A stretch of DNA of 64,000 nt from Hirudo medicinalis (Eukaryota; Annelida; Clitellata; Hirudinida; Hirudinidae): NCBI GenBank assembly GCA_011800805.1, contig MPNW01000045.1, forward strand, positions 83,481 to 147,480, given 5' to 3'. Made by a program: the position numbers and the translations under genes. The stretch's first letter is position 1; every line of letters starts with the position of its first letter. The notes beneath the pieces were generated by a model. The model was not told where the DNA came from. It worked only from the letters and a program-made list of their open reading frames with translations, and did not search any database. Below are positions 1 through 20,055 of this stretch, one piece after another.

Positions 1-157
1 ATGTATGACAGCAATATTAAGATAATAATAACAATTATGTTAGTTACTTGCTTCTGTAGGTGGTTGAGAACATGATGGTTTTCAGCATCTTTGTTTCTTA
101 AGGATGTCAGTTGTACACTTTATAAAAAAAAGTAATTATTGATGCATTGCATTACAG

Positions 158-1604
158 ATAGTGTATGCCTGACTTGTTATGTGGCCAATGGACACGTTGT
201 AGTATTTAGTTTACCCAGCCTCAAGCCCTTGCTGGATGTGGATTGCATCAGCACCCCCAACATTAGGTATGTTTGGAAAATTGTCCATGTTATATCTTCA
301 GGTTTTAATCTATTATTTAAATATATCCTATCTATCAGAGTGGCAAAAACCATCTGCTTTTCGAACAATGGCAATGGCATTTACATGTGTTCACCAAATG
401 AAATTCAGAAAATCACTCTCTCTGCAGATACATGGTGAGCACTAGGATGGCAAAGGTGGTATCAGTAATGATGGTAGCTTAGAGCCTGTGAAGTTGGCTA
501 CATTAAACATATGCTATGTTATATGGTGTTGATCTTTGTTTATCAAAAACATTGCCTGCATCAAAACCATTAGGTCACCATGTGGTTTGCTTTCTTGCTA
601 AGTGAGTTTAGCAGAGCTATTTATGATAGAATCAGTTAAACAATTATGCACTTTATATTAGCTATACCAGTTTGTATTTGATATGTAGCAAGAGAGTGAG
701 TAAGTGATGATTGATTGATTAATTGATTGAAAGTGACATCATAAAGGAAGGCATGAAGGACCTATTTCTTCCCTGCAATATCCCTGAGGCTCCAAAGCAG
801 AGCTTTTTCAAAAATCTGTTTGGGGGCCCGACAACTGCAGTTGATAGAGAGGAATTGTGTGAGACATCCTTCTTCAATTGGTTGTAAATTAATTAAATAT
901 GAATAGTTTAATTTAAATGATGCCTTAAACATTGAGTTTATATATCATTTGAGTATTGTCTTTGTAACCCAGCTGGCATTGCTATAGTCAACAAAAAGCA
1001 CCTCTGAGGATATGATTTTGTGAAATGTAATATTTTTAATTTTTACTCTAATTACCTCTGAGTTTTCAAACATTTACTTTAGTTGGAGAAAGCAGTGGGA
1101 AACCTTCAAAAGGTACGACAAAATACACTCCTGGTCCTGCTGGTCTTTTCCAGGAAGTAAATTCTGCCACTTCAGAGATTGCCAGGGCAAAATTGGTGCG
1201 TGTGAGCAATTGTAGTAAAATTCTCATTTTAATTTAAAAGTTTGATAAAACATGACAAACCTTTTCATACACTTCCATCACATTTTCTGATTCATGAAAA
1301 TACTCTAAGAAAACCATTGTGTTGCAATTTACTGTTCAATGTTGTTTGGCTACAACAACACAAGCTTGTACAAGTAAACACAATAATAGTTCTGGTAGCA
1401 ATAATGTTACCCTTGTACTTATAACACTAATAATTAACCTTAGTTAACTAATAGCTAACCTTTTAGGCTGCTATGGAGAGGGGTGAAAAACTTGGAGAAT
1501 TGGATGAAAGGACAGAAAGAATGAAAATGGAGGCAGAGATGTTTTCACAAACTGCTCATCAACTCAAGACAAAGTACAAGGACAAGAAGTGGTACCAGTT
1601 TTAG
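158..1604 (+). CDS. STXBP5: Tomosyn / syntaxin-binding protein 5, C-terminal part
   Basis: Tomosyn is a cytosolic regulator of exocytosis whose C-terminal R-SNARE motif pairs with syntaxin and SNAP25 in place of synaptobrevin. Five exons join in frame: 158-266, 339-434, 734-858, 1083-1195 and 1467-1604, giving the last 192 residues; the rest lies left of the window. The first two exons encode the end of the WD40/LGL-like region (GHVVVFSLPSLKPLLDV). The third matches the family linker (FFKNLFGG, DREEL). The last exon is the SNARE motif: MERGEKLGELDERT places the zero-layer Arg, and the protein ends KYKDKKWYQF as in vertebrate tomosyns. There is no membrane anchor, as expected. The third exon was found by phase (its acceptor is a weak GAAAG) and is the least certain. 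STXBP5 versus STXBP5L cannot be separated. Family call very secure. Confidence 0.93.
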
Positions 1605-1702
1605 AGTGATAGTGCTGTTCTTTAATGAACATGTGAAAATTTCGCTCTCAAATGGTTTTTCTCTACCAGCAAAGACCTCATTATCTTGTAGAGGATTACA
1701 TG

Positions 1703-1708
1703 AATAAA
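1703..1708 (+). terminator. Poly(A) signal of tomosyn gene
   Basis: AATAAA lies 99 bases after the tomosyn stop codon, in a short AT-rich 3' UTR. It is the first canonical signal downstream, so it probably ends the transcript. Confidence 0.6.
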
Positions 1709-1719
1709 ACTATTCTTAT

Positions 1720-2835
1720 CAATCTCAATCACTTCTTCAGTTTGTAAACTGTGCTTCTTCCACCTTTTCTGTGTTTTCTCTCCCATTCAAGTCTCTTCAT
1801 GCTCACTCTAAATTTCACTCACACATGTATAGGCGGAAGTTGAGATTGTTTAGCAACTAGATTGCCATCTTTCATGGCCATCTCATTTTTATCAAGCTAG
1901 ATATTTGATTGTGGTTCATAGGGATTAATGTTGCTTTGTCACATCTTAACTTGATTACCTCTCCAAACCGATCACAAATGAAGTCAACGGAAGTATTTCT
2001 CCATTACCAGTTTCTTAAAAATATACGCGGAAACTGTATCAGGGCGCGGTCAATGACCGCTATAAAAGAATCTTAGCTATGTTTTGTGCCCGAGGCTTAC
2101 AACTTGAAAACCGTTTCGCGAACATCTGAACTCGTTTTGGGCATGCAGTTGTCGGTGGGGTTTCGTCGCTAGCAACAACTTGGGTCGAACCGTCTACTAA
2201 AGGTAGATATTTCAGAATAATTAGTCTTCAGTTCTCTGAGTTGATGTTTCAGAATTCAATTCACACATTGCTCAGTCAGTTATGTGAAGCTTCGAACAGC
2301 CGTCGACCCCGCCGCAATTTTTTGCTCATCAGTTCGGTTTTCGAGATGCATTTCACGTCTAGTCTAGCTGTGTGAATAAGCTTCGTGTCACAGTAATTTC
2401 TCGATTTCTACAGAGACTCGGATTTTGTTGTAAATTATCGCCGGCTAAACCTCGCTTCCACAGATGCTAATCATGGCGTCCAACCTGATCATCCCAGACG
2501 CCACCCGGCCGCTTGCAAGCGCGACGAACACACCTCCAATCCACAACGAGTGAATCGCTTTGACACCCAGCATGAACCACGAGCTTCCTTTGGCACTAGT
2601 TTCAATGTTCTGTACTTCGCTCCATGCATTCCGCCGGATAGCAATCGGAAATAAAACATTTCGACGAAACAAAAGTAGAAAATAAGTAGAAGTTTGGATG
2701 TTTTATCGAGTGATTTATCTTCATTACATTAAGCCTTTCTAACTTTTTTGAATTGATTCCACACACATTTCCCACACAATCCCACACAAGTCGATCTGGA
2801 CTTATAGCAAAACCACCAGTCCGAACAATGGAAGT
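1720..2835. other. Region between convergent tomosyn and RBBP4 genes
   Basis: About 1.1 kb between two convergent 3' ends. The left part is plain AT-rich sequence. From about 2030 to 2650 the base composition is clearly richer in GC and CpG than its surroundings, which is odd for a gene-gene 3' junction. On the minus strand 2445-2672 an open frame of 75 codons is hydrophobic (FMLGVKAIHSLWIGGVF and on). I do not recognise it and found no partner exons. A retrocopy, a small gene or a promoter-like island are all possible. Confidence 0.35.
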
Positions 2836-6438
<3,603 letters not shown>

Positions 6439-6878
6439 GATTCCGAATTATTCAAGAAACGTCGACTGAAGAGATTTCGTGACTCTAAACCACCGAACCA
6501 AAAGCGATCGAGGGAACCGAAAAGTTTACACAAACCGGCCGCCGCGGTTTTTCGTACTCTAACTTCCGCTGAATCGATACATGAAGTTTATGTAATTATT
6601 TTACTATTATTAAAAATGGTTATTTATATTTTTTGCAACAATTGCTAAGAAGCCTGAAAATGTTAGTCAAGTTAAACAACACTCGGACCTTTTCTTCGTT
6701 TCAAAAATCTTTTTTTAAATTTGTTTTAAAATAAATCTAGATGCCACAGCACTGATTTAATAAGTTATTAAAAACCAAACATGATTGCTGATTGCTTCCA
6801 GAAAATGGCGAGGTCGCTGGCTTTTTCACTTTCGGACCAGTGAAACTTTTGTAAATAGGTTGGAAACTTGAGTGGACG
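6439..6878. promoter_or_regulatory. Bidirectional promoter RBBP4 / USP6NL-like
   Basis: The RBBP4 start (6438, minus) and the inferred USP6NL-like start (6879, plus) are 440 bases apart. The RBBP4-proximal half, 6460-6570, is locally GC-rich with CpGs and an ETS-type ACTTCCGCT, as in TATA-less housekeeping promoters. Both genes probably share it. This is inferred from position and composition only. Confidence 0.55.
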
Positions 6879-9800
6879 ATGGGTTAGTTACCATTGCTAT
6901 GTTGCTGGAACGCATATTGATTTAAGTAAGTGAGATCGAGCCAAATTATATGGCAAAATTTTTCCAGATAAAACCTTGTCGTTCAAGGAAAAAATTTTAT
7001 TGGCACAAGCAGCCAAAGAGAGAGCAGAAATTATTAGCAAATACGACAAGGTATGTTTAGTTAGAAAGGAAGTCTGATATTTGTTGACACATTCAACTTG
7101 TATACATTACATTTTTTTTAATCAAATCTACTTGCAATCAAGTTTGATGTTCAGCAAGTAAGCCATTTTTTAAAGATTTAAAGCCGTGTATGAGTTTCAT
7201 GCATTATTCATTCATTTATTAGTTTGCTATTCCGTTATCAAAGCATTAAAATAAAGATTGTAATATGCTTTCAGCCTGATGTGCGCATTTTTAAAAAAAT
7301 GTTCTTGTAAATAATTGGGTTTCATTCAAGTTAGTCATTGTATCACAATAGGACACATATATTTTATATCTTGTAAAATTTGAACTTCACCCAAAATATG
7401 TACTTTCTATTTATGCTGGGCTGATTGCATAGTGCTCAATATTTGTAATGATTTCTTTAATGATTTTTAGCTAGTCCTTTCAATACATTAACTTATCAGT
7501 AGCAATAAAATAATTGGTTTGCTATTCTTCATGCTGAAAGCAAAACATCTAATTTCTTTATTTTCATAATTTTATCGAAATGAACATGATTTGTTTGCTA
7601 GATTTGTGGATCATTTTTCTTTTCTTCTATTTGTAATTTACATTAATATTTCTTAAGTTTACATTACTTTAATCTATATTATTTTTTCTACTAAGTGTTA
7701 GCTCCAAAAAAGTAACTTATTTTGAATAAATGATATTATGGGAAGCCTTTCTGCATTGTTTTCTCATAAATCTGACATATTCTTGGGAAAATGTGATTAT
7801 TTTAAAGGTCTTACTAATTAACATATTATTAATTCTCAATTTGAATGCAACCATATTTGAAAAATATGGAACTGCAACTTGCTGTTGATCTTTCAGGGAA
7901 GGGAGAATGTAGTTCGACATGACATCGACCCATGGGAAGATCCTGAATTGCAGGTCTACCATGTCATGGACAGATATGGATTTATCCAGTAAGACTGATA
8001 TTTTGTTTATTAAAGTTTTAATTAATATAAGGGTAGTAATAGATAATTGCATTCTAAGAATGAGTAAGTTTCAAAGGTAATTTTTCTGATGTTTCCATCG
8101 AGTCTTAACACAAACTTTTTTAATTTTATGAATGAATTTAATGAATTTCAGCATCCTATAATGTTAAAATTGTTGTTATACAATGTAGATTTATTAATAA
8201 TATTATGTTTTATTTATTTAAACCATCATACAGATAGAAGGGCCACTAACTAAAAAATAATTTATTGTTCGGAGTGAAGCAAAAAAAGTACATTAATAGG
8301 CTAGTTATGAGTTAAAAATTTTGATAGGTCATCCTGAGTAATCAAAATGACTATATGTGGTATAGTTAAAAACATCATGCAGTAGGGAGTTCCATATTGT
8401 CGTAATTTGATTTGTTAAGAAAAACTTCATAGCATTGGTAGGCGCCTCTGACGCTATGCAAATGGCGCATTATAAATTAACTATTATTATTATTATTATT
8501 ATTATTATCGGTCCTAAAACAATGAGACTTTAACTAGTAAAGGTGGCTCCTTATGGCTGATTAGGTTGAAAATTGAAATTTATTCAGTAAAACTGACATT
8601 TTACTTGTTAAAGTATTAATTATTACAACAATAAGATAATTGGCTATTAAGGATTTCTGTTGGTGTGATTGATGTTGATGGCTTTTAAATTAAGAAGAGT
8701 GATGTTATGCATGAGTTAGGCTAATTAAATCATTCAAAACATGCTGGGAATACTTTGAATAATTTCAAGTGCATGAAGGAGATTTGGAAATTTAATTTTG
8801 AGTTATCATCCAATCTTTATTTACTTTAAACTTTATTCTTGTAAATGAATCTTTTCAAAGGTAATAATGTTTAGGAAAAAGGTCGCATAATTGTTCATTC
8901 AATGATTTACAAATGAATGCATTTACTTTTGTCATTGTGGTTGTATTATATTTAATGAATCAATTTCTAAATGCATACTTGTTGATTATTGTACATAATT
9001 ATATTCATTTACTTTATTATCATTATTCTGGCACTAAACTGGTAAAATTATTAAAGTCCCAACAGCCACTCATATATTTTAGAGAGTTGAATCTCTTAGT
9101 GCTCCTTTGCCTAAACAGATTGTGCATCATGTTTTCCCTTAAAATATCGTACTAATGGTGGAAAGACAATTTTATCTTAGCTCACTTGCATTTCCAAATG
9201 ACACCTACTTTTTTTGCAATGACTAAATAATCAATTAGTTCATAAATTAAAGTGAAGGCTATCACAAGTTAAATAGTTTAATGTGAATAGTGTTCTTTGT
9301 CAAAGCAGCAAAGTCTGAGCTGCTTCAACTAGTCTTCACTCTGTATCATTTTTTATTTTTTATTAGTGCCTGTTTTTTTCAAGTTAGTCTTTATGTCAGT
9401 TCCCCTTTCTCGAGTTTTTCATTAAATAAATAATCATCTACAAATTCATATCCAATTAATACCATAATTTCTAAACTTTCAGTGAAAAGCCTTTGGAAAA
9501 AGATAATGAAAAGGTATGGACGTTATTCGTGTCACTATATAATTACATTAAATGATTATAATTATTAACTTGCTGCTATTACTACTTTGTTTGGTATCTT
9601 AACATTAGGTAATGTTATTAAAATTCTCAAGTTAATGATTGCTTGCAAACCAGCTTTCTTAAATCTTTTTGAACTGACTGAATGAGCTGATAATTGGTTA
9701 TTTATCACCCAATCTGATAAAATGTTCAAAATTTCTTAAGAGAGACATTTTTAGATTTTAGTTGCCAGTTAAGTGTTATTGTTATTGACGTTGCTGTCTC

Positions 9801-12800
9801 TATGCAGTCAAAGATGGCAGAAATTGCCAGGTCCAAGAAGTGGGTCAAAATGTTGCAGGAGGAAAGCTGGCAACGTTATTATCCTGGTGATAAGGTTGGT
9901 GATGTTGCATTAGAGTGGACAAATATCTTGAAGCATATCTTTACTTACTTCAGTCTACTTCAATTCAGCTCACCAGAAGGATCTACAAAGGAATTCCACT
10001 TGCTGTTCGAGGTTCAGCCTGGTCAAAGCTTCTCAACATCCCAAAAATGCTAGCTGAAAATGAAGGAGTTTACGAAGTAAGTGCTAGCAAGAATTATTAT
10101 TGATTGTATTGAGGTATTCTTATTATTTAACGACATGCGGCTCAATGTGTAGAGAATGAAGATGATTGGTCGCAAGTGGTCTCTCGAAGTGAGGCAGGTG
10201 GACCTAGATGTCAACAGAACATTTCGAGATCATGTCATGTTCAGGAAAAGATATGATGTTAAGTAAGTCATTAGAAGAGTTATTAATTATTATGACATTC
10301 TTTTGCACTTATTATTGTTAATATTTGTAATATATTTTATTATTATCATTATCATTTGTGCTTTAACTTAGGCAACAGGCCCTATTCAATGTTCTTGTTG
10401 CTTATTCAATGTACAACTCAGAAGTTGGGTATTGCCAAGGGATGAGCCAAATAGCTGCATTGGTGCTTATGTATCTCAATGAGGAGGTAATTTCATGACA
10501 TTGATAGTGAATGAAAGTTTTACTTATAATTATCTTTGCAGGATGCATTTTGGGCGCTGGTCAGTCTATTGAATGGAGACAGACATAGAATGCATGGTAC
10601 CATTGCCATCTTAGTTTTAAATTATTTTTGAATTTGCTCCTGTTCTGGGAGTTTTGACATTTTAGCTACTTAGTCCTAATCCCATGAAAACACTCAAAGT
10701 ATTTGTCTATAAATTATAGCCTAATCGCATTTTTTGTAATTTGTTTGGTAAATGACTCACAAAATGCTTCTAGAATTTATTGATGTTTTAGGGCATTTTG
10801 TAAATAATAATAATATATGTAATATATAACGTAAATAATAATAATAATAATAATAATAATTGTAAGTTCATTTGTGTAGTCAGACCATTAAGGAAAAGTT
10901 ATAAAGCTTAATTAATCTCTATTTCCAAATTAATTTATGAATGAAATACACTCTAAATGTTTTTAAATGAAATCCATTCTAAGCTTTAGAAGGATCAACC
11001 AAATAGTTGGAAAACACCAAAATCTTGTCTTGAATCTTCAAAACATTGTTGGAAAATTATTTTTTGTGTAGATTTGAATTTTATGTGGCCTTGTAATATA
11101 TATTTGTATGTAAGTAAGGCTTATTATTATTATTTATTATTATTAAAGCTTATTGTGAATAAAATTATTATAATTCAATCTGAGGGCAAGCATTCCCAAT
11201 TGAATGGATATTGAAATAAACCAGGGGTCTGCAAAGTAGTACGTTAGGTTTATTGCACAAGTATTCAGTTATTCGAACTGAATAATCAAGTCGAGTATCT
11301 GAGATTCTGGATTGTCTTCGCTACTTTTGCACTATTATGAAACTGACTACTTAAGCATCAAAAGACACTGAATATTTCCATGGACCAATATAAATTTACT
11401 TATTCTCTAATTATTTTATTTAATTATGCACCAGGGTTTTAACAATATCAAATGAATAGGCTGGAAAATTCATAAGGGCTTTGTTATTTCTTTAAAGAAA
11501 TTTTGTCATTTTGGAAGTTTCAAGCATGCATTATCTTGTTGAAATTCATAATAGGTTTACTTGTATTCTTTAAAAAAAGTAATTTTCAGAATATAAAATG
11601 GTGATGCTTAATCCTAACTCTTCTAATTTGAAATTTCTTTATGAATCATTACTTATCTAGCTTCCTTGTTTCCATGATTTTGCTAAAAATGTTTCCTTTT
11701 AATTTTTTGAGGATGCTAATGACTATCAGACCAAGGTTGGTTATTTTTCATGGGAGGAAATGTAGCAAGGTCATATTGTTTTTAGGTGGTCTTCTCATGA
11801 GCTGGATAACATTGAAATAATTTTCATCATGTTATTAAATCAAATAAAATGAAATTATGACATACTTTGTCCCTTCTTTTCTATTATATCAATGCATCTT
11901 GATTTCGTTGATGTCAGCAGTTGTTCCAGGTATTCTTTTTGTAAGATTTTCCAGGCCTCAATTATTGGCTCTTGCAATAACAGTTAAATAATGTTTTCCA
12001 TTACAATATATCTGCCCTGACGGAGTCCCCGAAACATTTCCTATAGTATTTAAGTCCGCAGGACATGCTGGCCATTCCATGATGTTCTTTTTTCTTCGTG
12101 GAATAATGCCATCATCTTTTTTGAGGTGTGAACAGGGCACTGTCCTGCTGAAAATCAAAGTCACTTTCATGGTGACCTTTAGTGAAGGGAATGAGAATAC
12201 TTGAGATGGTTTTGATATAGTCTTTGGAGGCCTGTTTTCTCCTCAGGAAAGTTAATTCAGTCTGACCTCATCGTTGAGATCGTCTTAGATGTCAGACAAA
12301 ACTTTTAATTTGCTGTACTTGATGTACTTTTGATTAGCTGATGAAATACAAATTTTAAAGAACTATTTATGTAACACACTAAAATTTGAGTAATTTTCAT
12401 AACGCATTAAATTAGATATCTTAAAAAAATACGTACTTTCTATCTATTTTAGACCCATTAAATGATTGATTATGCAAATATGTGAAGCCATCCTTAAAGA
12501 GATATTGAACAAATTGGCACATCAATTTGCATATCCTGTTAAAAACATATAATAAAATCGTTTTGACTTTATTTTAAGATTTTGTAATGGCATTTAAATT
12601 ATATAACCAAATTTTAGGGTATAAAATTCATATTTAAAGGAGTTATGTGCAAAACATGTGGAGCTCTTAAATATATGATGACCACTGTGTTTAACTGTTA
12701 ATAGTTAATTTTGATTATTGCTATTATTTTTGATAATTTCTGTAAGCTCTGATTCTGACTTTCTGTCTTTTTGTTGCTTTGTTTGTTTATGTAAATGGAT

Positions 12801-15612
12801 ATTTTTTTAGGTATCTTTGAACTTGCAAAATGCATACTATATTTTTAAATTTGAGATGATAACCATCGCAGGGTTTTTTGTTCCTGGATTTCCAAAACTC
12901 TTGAGATACCAGGAACATTTCAACAAAGTTCTTAAGAAATTTCTGCCAAAGATCAAAAAGCATTTGGTAAATGGTTTATTTATGCTTGATGAAATTTATT
13001 CATCTCTTGTTGTCTCATCACTTCCAATCATAAAGCTGAGATTTGAAGACTACTTCCTTTATTCACAATGAGTTACAAAAAGGAAAAATTATTATTATTG
13101 AATTTTTTCTGAAAATTCCTGATAATGATTTGAATTGAAATTTTAGGACAAGAATGAAATGTATCCAACCCTTTATTCTGTCAAATGGTTTCTGCAGTGC
13201 TTCTTAGACAGGGTCAGTGAGGAAGATGATGATAATAATGATGATGGGCCTGGGTGATGGATTAATATCTGTTGTTTCATATCAAATCAAATTTGTTTGG
13301 AAGCGGTGATGTTAATTATTGTAGACTCCATTTTCTCTGACTTTGAGATTCTGGGACATTTATGTGATGGAAGGGGAGGCAGTTCTCATTGCCATGGCAC
13401 TCACCATCATCAAACTTCATAGAAGTATGAATATGTTGATAATGGTATTAATACCAATAGTGATATTTTATTAAAGTATATATCTAATTGAACTGCTATT
13501 GTATCATCTTGACTCCCACAGTTTCTCAAATGCATTTCAGATTTAATTCCTAAAAATTTCTTTCCAGCTTGCATTCTCAAGATGAACATGGAAGAGCTTA
13601 TGGATTTTTTCCAAAACAAATTGGCAAGGGAGTTTGATCATTCAGATGATCACACCATTAATGTTCTCAGAACTACCTTAGAAGATTTGAGGAAGGCCAA
13701 GTTGGATATTCCTCCAGAAACAGAAGAAAGCCTAAAGCTTGAAAGACCTTCAAAGCCTCTTGGGGCATTTGAAACTCCAACAGTGGAACAGATGATCAAT
13801 GAATTTGAAAAGGAGCATAAGTGTGAACTTGAAAGCTTGCCAGAAAGTGAAAGTAAGGCTGATGTTTGTGAGCCATCGAAATTAGGAATTAAATTGAGAT
13901 CAAAAGCAAAACTGGAGATTCCTGCTGATGGCGGTCCTGATGTTATGCCTTCATCTATGACTCATAGATTTTCTCAAATGATTGATTTAGAAAGTGAAAG
14001 CGGAACTGGGGAGGATACATGGAGGGAAATGATGAGTGAGGTCACTGCAACCAGTGATAGGCACAGCTCTGAGACTTCGTTCACAGGCTCTGAATTCCCC
14101 TCACCAGGAATTTCTGCTTTATCTCCTTCTAGAAAACCTCAACTTCATCCACCAACGATCATCGACAGTGTTTCCTCATCCAACAAATCTCTCAACAAAG
14201 ATTTAGTGCTCTACAGATATTGCAAAATGGAAAATAATATAGGGGATTCAAAGAAACTGAACCTGAGGTCAACTCCTGAAGAAGTTGGTCAAAAGTCAGT
14301 TCCATCAAGGTCTTCCTCTTCATCCTCAATTAACTCACAACCCCACCTCAGGGTTCACCAAAAGCATGCTTCAAAACAACAACAAAAGCTCTTGAATCGT
14401 GAACATAAAGATAAGAGTCTTTCCCAACTGCTCCAAGAACTAACTGACTTGATCCCCAAGTTGGGTCATGCTGAGGTTGACTCTTGCAAAACTTCATCAA
14501 TACTAGTTCCACCACAAACAACTCCTGCAGCAGCACATCAAGAATATTTGTTGGACTCAGACTCTGAGCATCATCATTCGCCAGTTGAGTCTCTTGTCAT
14601 CTGCTCTCCTAGTTCCCCATTTAATAGCTCTCCAAACTCTGAAATGCCTTGGCTGAGTAACATATCTCCTATAACAACCTCACCCCTGAATGTTTCAAAT
14701 CTAAATCAATTCGAATCCAAAACCAACCTCAATATCTCACCCACTAAAAGAAGGGCTGTAGGTCCAAGGTCTAACCGTTCAGCCACAACAGTTTGCATTA
14801 TGACTTCAGAGCCTTCCTGTTCTGAAAGTCTTCAATCAAGAGTCTTTAGAAACCCCTGTGAACCAGATGCCACTCGCTGTGGTTCATTAACCAATCTGGT
14901 GTCAGTGAGGTCAGTTATCCCATTGGTAAAGAATCAGGTAATTAAATCCAGTCAGAAAATTGGGGATATAAAAACCATCCCTATACAGCACATTCCCAGT
15001 AAAATTAAAACTATAGATGTTGAGGCAAACTCTGCCCCTCTTTCCTCTTCAAGTCTTACTTCATCAAGAGAATACTCTCGATTTGATTGGCCAAAACGTA
15101 CTGTTTATTGGTCTCTAGACAACCAAATCACTTCTCCAAAGGCCAACACTTTTATGACCCCTATTCCTGTGTATCACATGCAGTCAATACCTGTTGTACC
15201 ATTCAAGGCAGCATCTGTTGAGCCCACAAATGTAAATCTGTTACCTGTCTCCAAGGAGGGACACTTAGAGTCACTTTTCAAGTCAAACTTAGCACTAAAT
15301 TATGTCAAGGCTGTGTGCACCTCTCCGAGTGAAACAACCAACATCAGTTTGAAAAAGGTGTCTCCTCTAGTTCTGCCCAAAAGTTTCAGTAAGAATCCAA
15401 AGGTTGCTTGTCAAAGTGGATTGACTGTTGGTCAAGCTAATGATATGTCCAAGCCTTTGGTAGAATTAAATGTGTCTGGCTATACTTGTGATCAGCAGGC
15501 CACAAAAATCAAGGAATCAACCTTTGACACAACTTCAAAAAGTCACCATTGCTATGATCAAGGTGTTCAGAATGGTCCAATTGCAGAACAAAGTTCTCAT
15601 CTATTCACCTGA
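6879..15612 (+). CDS. USP6NL: TBC-domain Rab GTPase-activating protein, USP6NL (RN-tre) family
   Basis: RN-tre proteins inactivate Rab5-type GTPases in endocytic traffic. Thirteen exons: 6879-6882, 6968-7050, 7897-7988, 9483-9513, 9808-9894, 9969-10076, 10153-10262, 10372-10486, 10542-10596, 12872-12966, 13147-13212, 13325-13424, 13568-15612, total 2991 bases or 996 aa (human about 830). The four-base first exon (ATG then G) is inferred from phase and a GTTAGT donor. Residues 1-98 carry the conserved [19 protein letters not shown] lead. The TBC domain (about 99-310) has the arginine finger in VDLDVNR (R157) and the glutamine finger in GYCQGM (Q194), so it should be catalytically active. The last exon holds the end of the domain ([17 protein letters not shown]) plus about 600 Ser/Thr-rich residues with no domain I recognise. 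A candidate AATAAA is at 16499. Confidence 0.93.
8437..8508 (+). repeat. SINE 3' tail with (ATT)n
   Basis: GGCGCCTCTGACGCTATGC followed by AATGGCGCATTATAAATTA and an (ATT) run matches the 3' end of the tRNA-derived SINE seen complete near 26.1 kb. Only the tail is present here, in a USP6NL-like intron. It holds a perfect octamer ATGCAAAT at 8456-8463. Confidence 0.7.
11880..12692 (-). mobile_element. Degenerate Tc1/mariner element, family A copy 1
   Basis: It lies in the 2.3 kb USP6NL-like intron. Minus-strand fragments show the third catalytic region of a Tc1 transposase: a decayed FQQDNAP-like stretch near 12150 and a WPA..DLN..GNV block near 12070, broken by frameshifts. The terminal block CTCTTAAATATATGATGACC at 12663 ends in ACTG, and a second diverged copy of the same block is at about 12488. 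The sequence 12140-12692 is repeated at 59250-59848. Confidence 0.75.
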
Positions 15613-18367
<2,755 letters not shown>

Positions 18368-18751
18368 AGATGAATCCTAAATAACTCTCTCATCACATCT
18401 TTCCACACTTTAGAGATTGCAAGCTTGCAGTGTGATGTAATTTCATTAACATAGTTCTACACGATCTGAGCTATCTCCTTGTCTTCCCCCTTTCTTAATT
18501 TCTGATTGCTTAAGACTCAAATAGCTTTTCGTCTTGATGAAACATGCAGTTTATTGGGGTGATGTGCACTAAAGTCAACCTTACTTTCGTATTTCTCATG
18601 TTTCTAATTCAATTTTTGAAGGTTACTCAAAATTGCAGATTAACTTCTAATTGGGCCATCAAGCTTCCAGTTGCATTAAGTTTACAGCTAAGACAATTAG
18701 TAAATTCTGTTAGTTAATTATTAATTAGTTAGAAGTATAGGCTGCACTTGC

Positions 18752-18757
18752 AATAAA
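18752..18757 (+). terminator. Poly(A) signal of SKP1
   Basis: AATAAA about 385 bases after the SKP1 stop, followed by an A-rich tract. It is the first canonical signal downstream. Confidence 0.6.
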
Positions 18758-18769
18758 AATTAAATTTTA

Positions 18770-20055
18770 AAATTAAAAAAATTCTGATCACTATTCTTTT
18801 CCTAGCATAACATTAAAGCCACTACCACTTATCCTGCCTATTGCAGGGTCAATTGAGTCAGTTTTTCACCTATTACCAAAATTCCCAGATTTTATTTTGC
18901 CAAAATGCAGGCTAACATGTAAACTCAGGCTAACAAATGATGCTGATTTTCCGCTAATGTATGCATGTTGAAAGCTAAACCCAAATTACTTTCTGAGCAA
19001 TGTCTTGCACGGACTTTGTAAATATTACTGACTCGGGGGTGTTTCAACATGTTGCACACTTTTCCAAGATAAGATTTCAACTAAGAAAGCATCTTTACAA
19101 CACTCTTTATTCATTAAGAGATCATGTTAAGAAATTAATTCAGATTAAATGTCCAAATGGCACATTCAAATATCCAGATGTGACATGCTTTGCATCATTA
19201 AGTTGCTCAAACCATAAACAGCTTGCATTAAGACAGACTTAAATAAATTCTCAATTTTGAATGCTCTGCCCTAGAATTACAGTTTCCTGCGGCTACATGA
19301 AAATATGACATGATAAGGGGCCGCAGTCATGCACAATATGCTCATAAATTCCCTAAACCAGGCATTCTAAATGGGTTTGGCAAAATGTAGAAAAGTTGAT
19401 TGTGGTTAACACTTTCTCCAAAAGTGCAGGATGTGTACATGCATTTAGAAATCTGTGAATTTCAAATATGATATGACCCTGTATAATTACCTCAATTTAT
19501 TCGTGAATGATGTTAAACTTGGAAATGAGGAACCATGTGGTACTGCAAAACATTACAATGGATGATAACCCAGATTATGGGAAGCAACAGCAGTTAAGGT
19601 CATAATCATTACACTAATGTTTAGCTGGGAAAGGTGTTTAAGGTAGGGTTGACAAAACAATTATTTAGGTTGGTTATTGCTGATGAGGGTAATTAACTAC
19701 CAAGCAACTACAGTCTTTGTCCATACCACTGAACAATCAAAACCGACCAACAGAGTGAAAGACGTGGGAGGTCTACAGGAGGGTAACAGAAGCCAGAACA
19801 AACTATCCTAACTTGAAGCAACTAGGAGTTTTAAAAAGTTGCAACTTTTGCAAGGTGTGATTAACAGAGCTGGAATCCGATGGGCAGCTTCACAAATCGA
19901 ATTTTAAAAGATTTTGTTTTTATGAGAACTTAAAAACAAATTGGCACACATTAAAGGAAATAAACATTCAGTAACTCAACTTAAGCATCCACCAAATTTC
20001 AGGCATGCAAAACACTGGCAGATGGAGGGAAGGTTTGCCAATAGTTATCATAACA
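18770..20055. other. Region between convergent SKP1 and MAP2K4
   Basis: About 1.3 kb of AT-rich sequence. It has no spliced gene, no clear repeat end and no RNA gene that I can see. An 80-codon frame near 19000-19242 has no family features and is most likely chance. The MAP2K4 3' UTR must lie in the right part. Confidence 0.4.

Noticed and set aside
7717..8052. 111-codon minus-strand frame
   Set aside because: It is the shadow of a USP6NL-like exon and its AT-rich introns.
19000..19242. 80-codon plus-strand frame as a gene
   Set aside because: No start context, splice partners or recognisable motif; composition is that of the flanking intergenic DNA.
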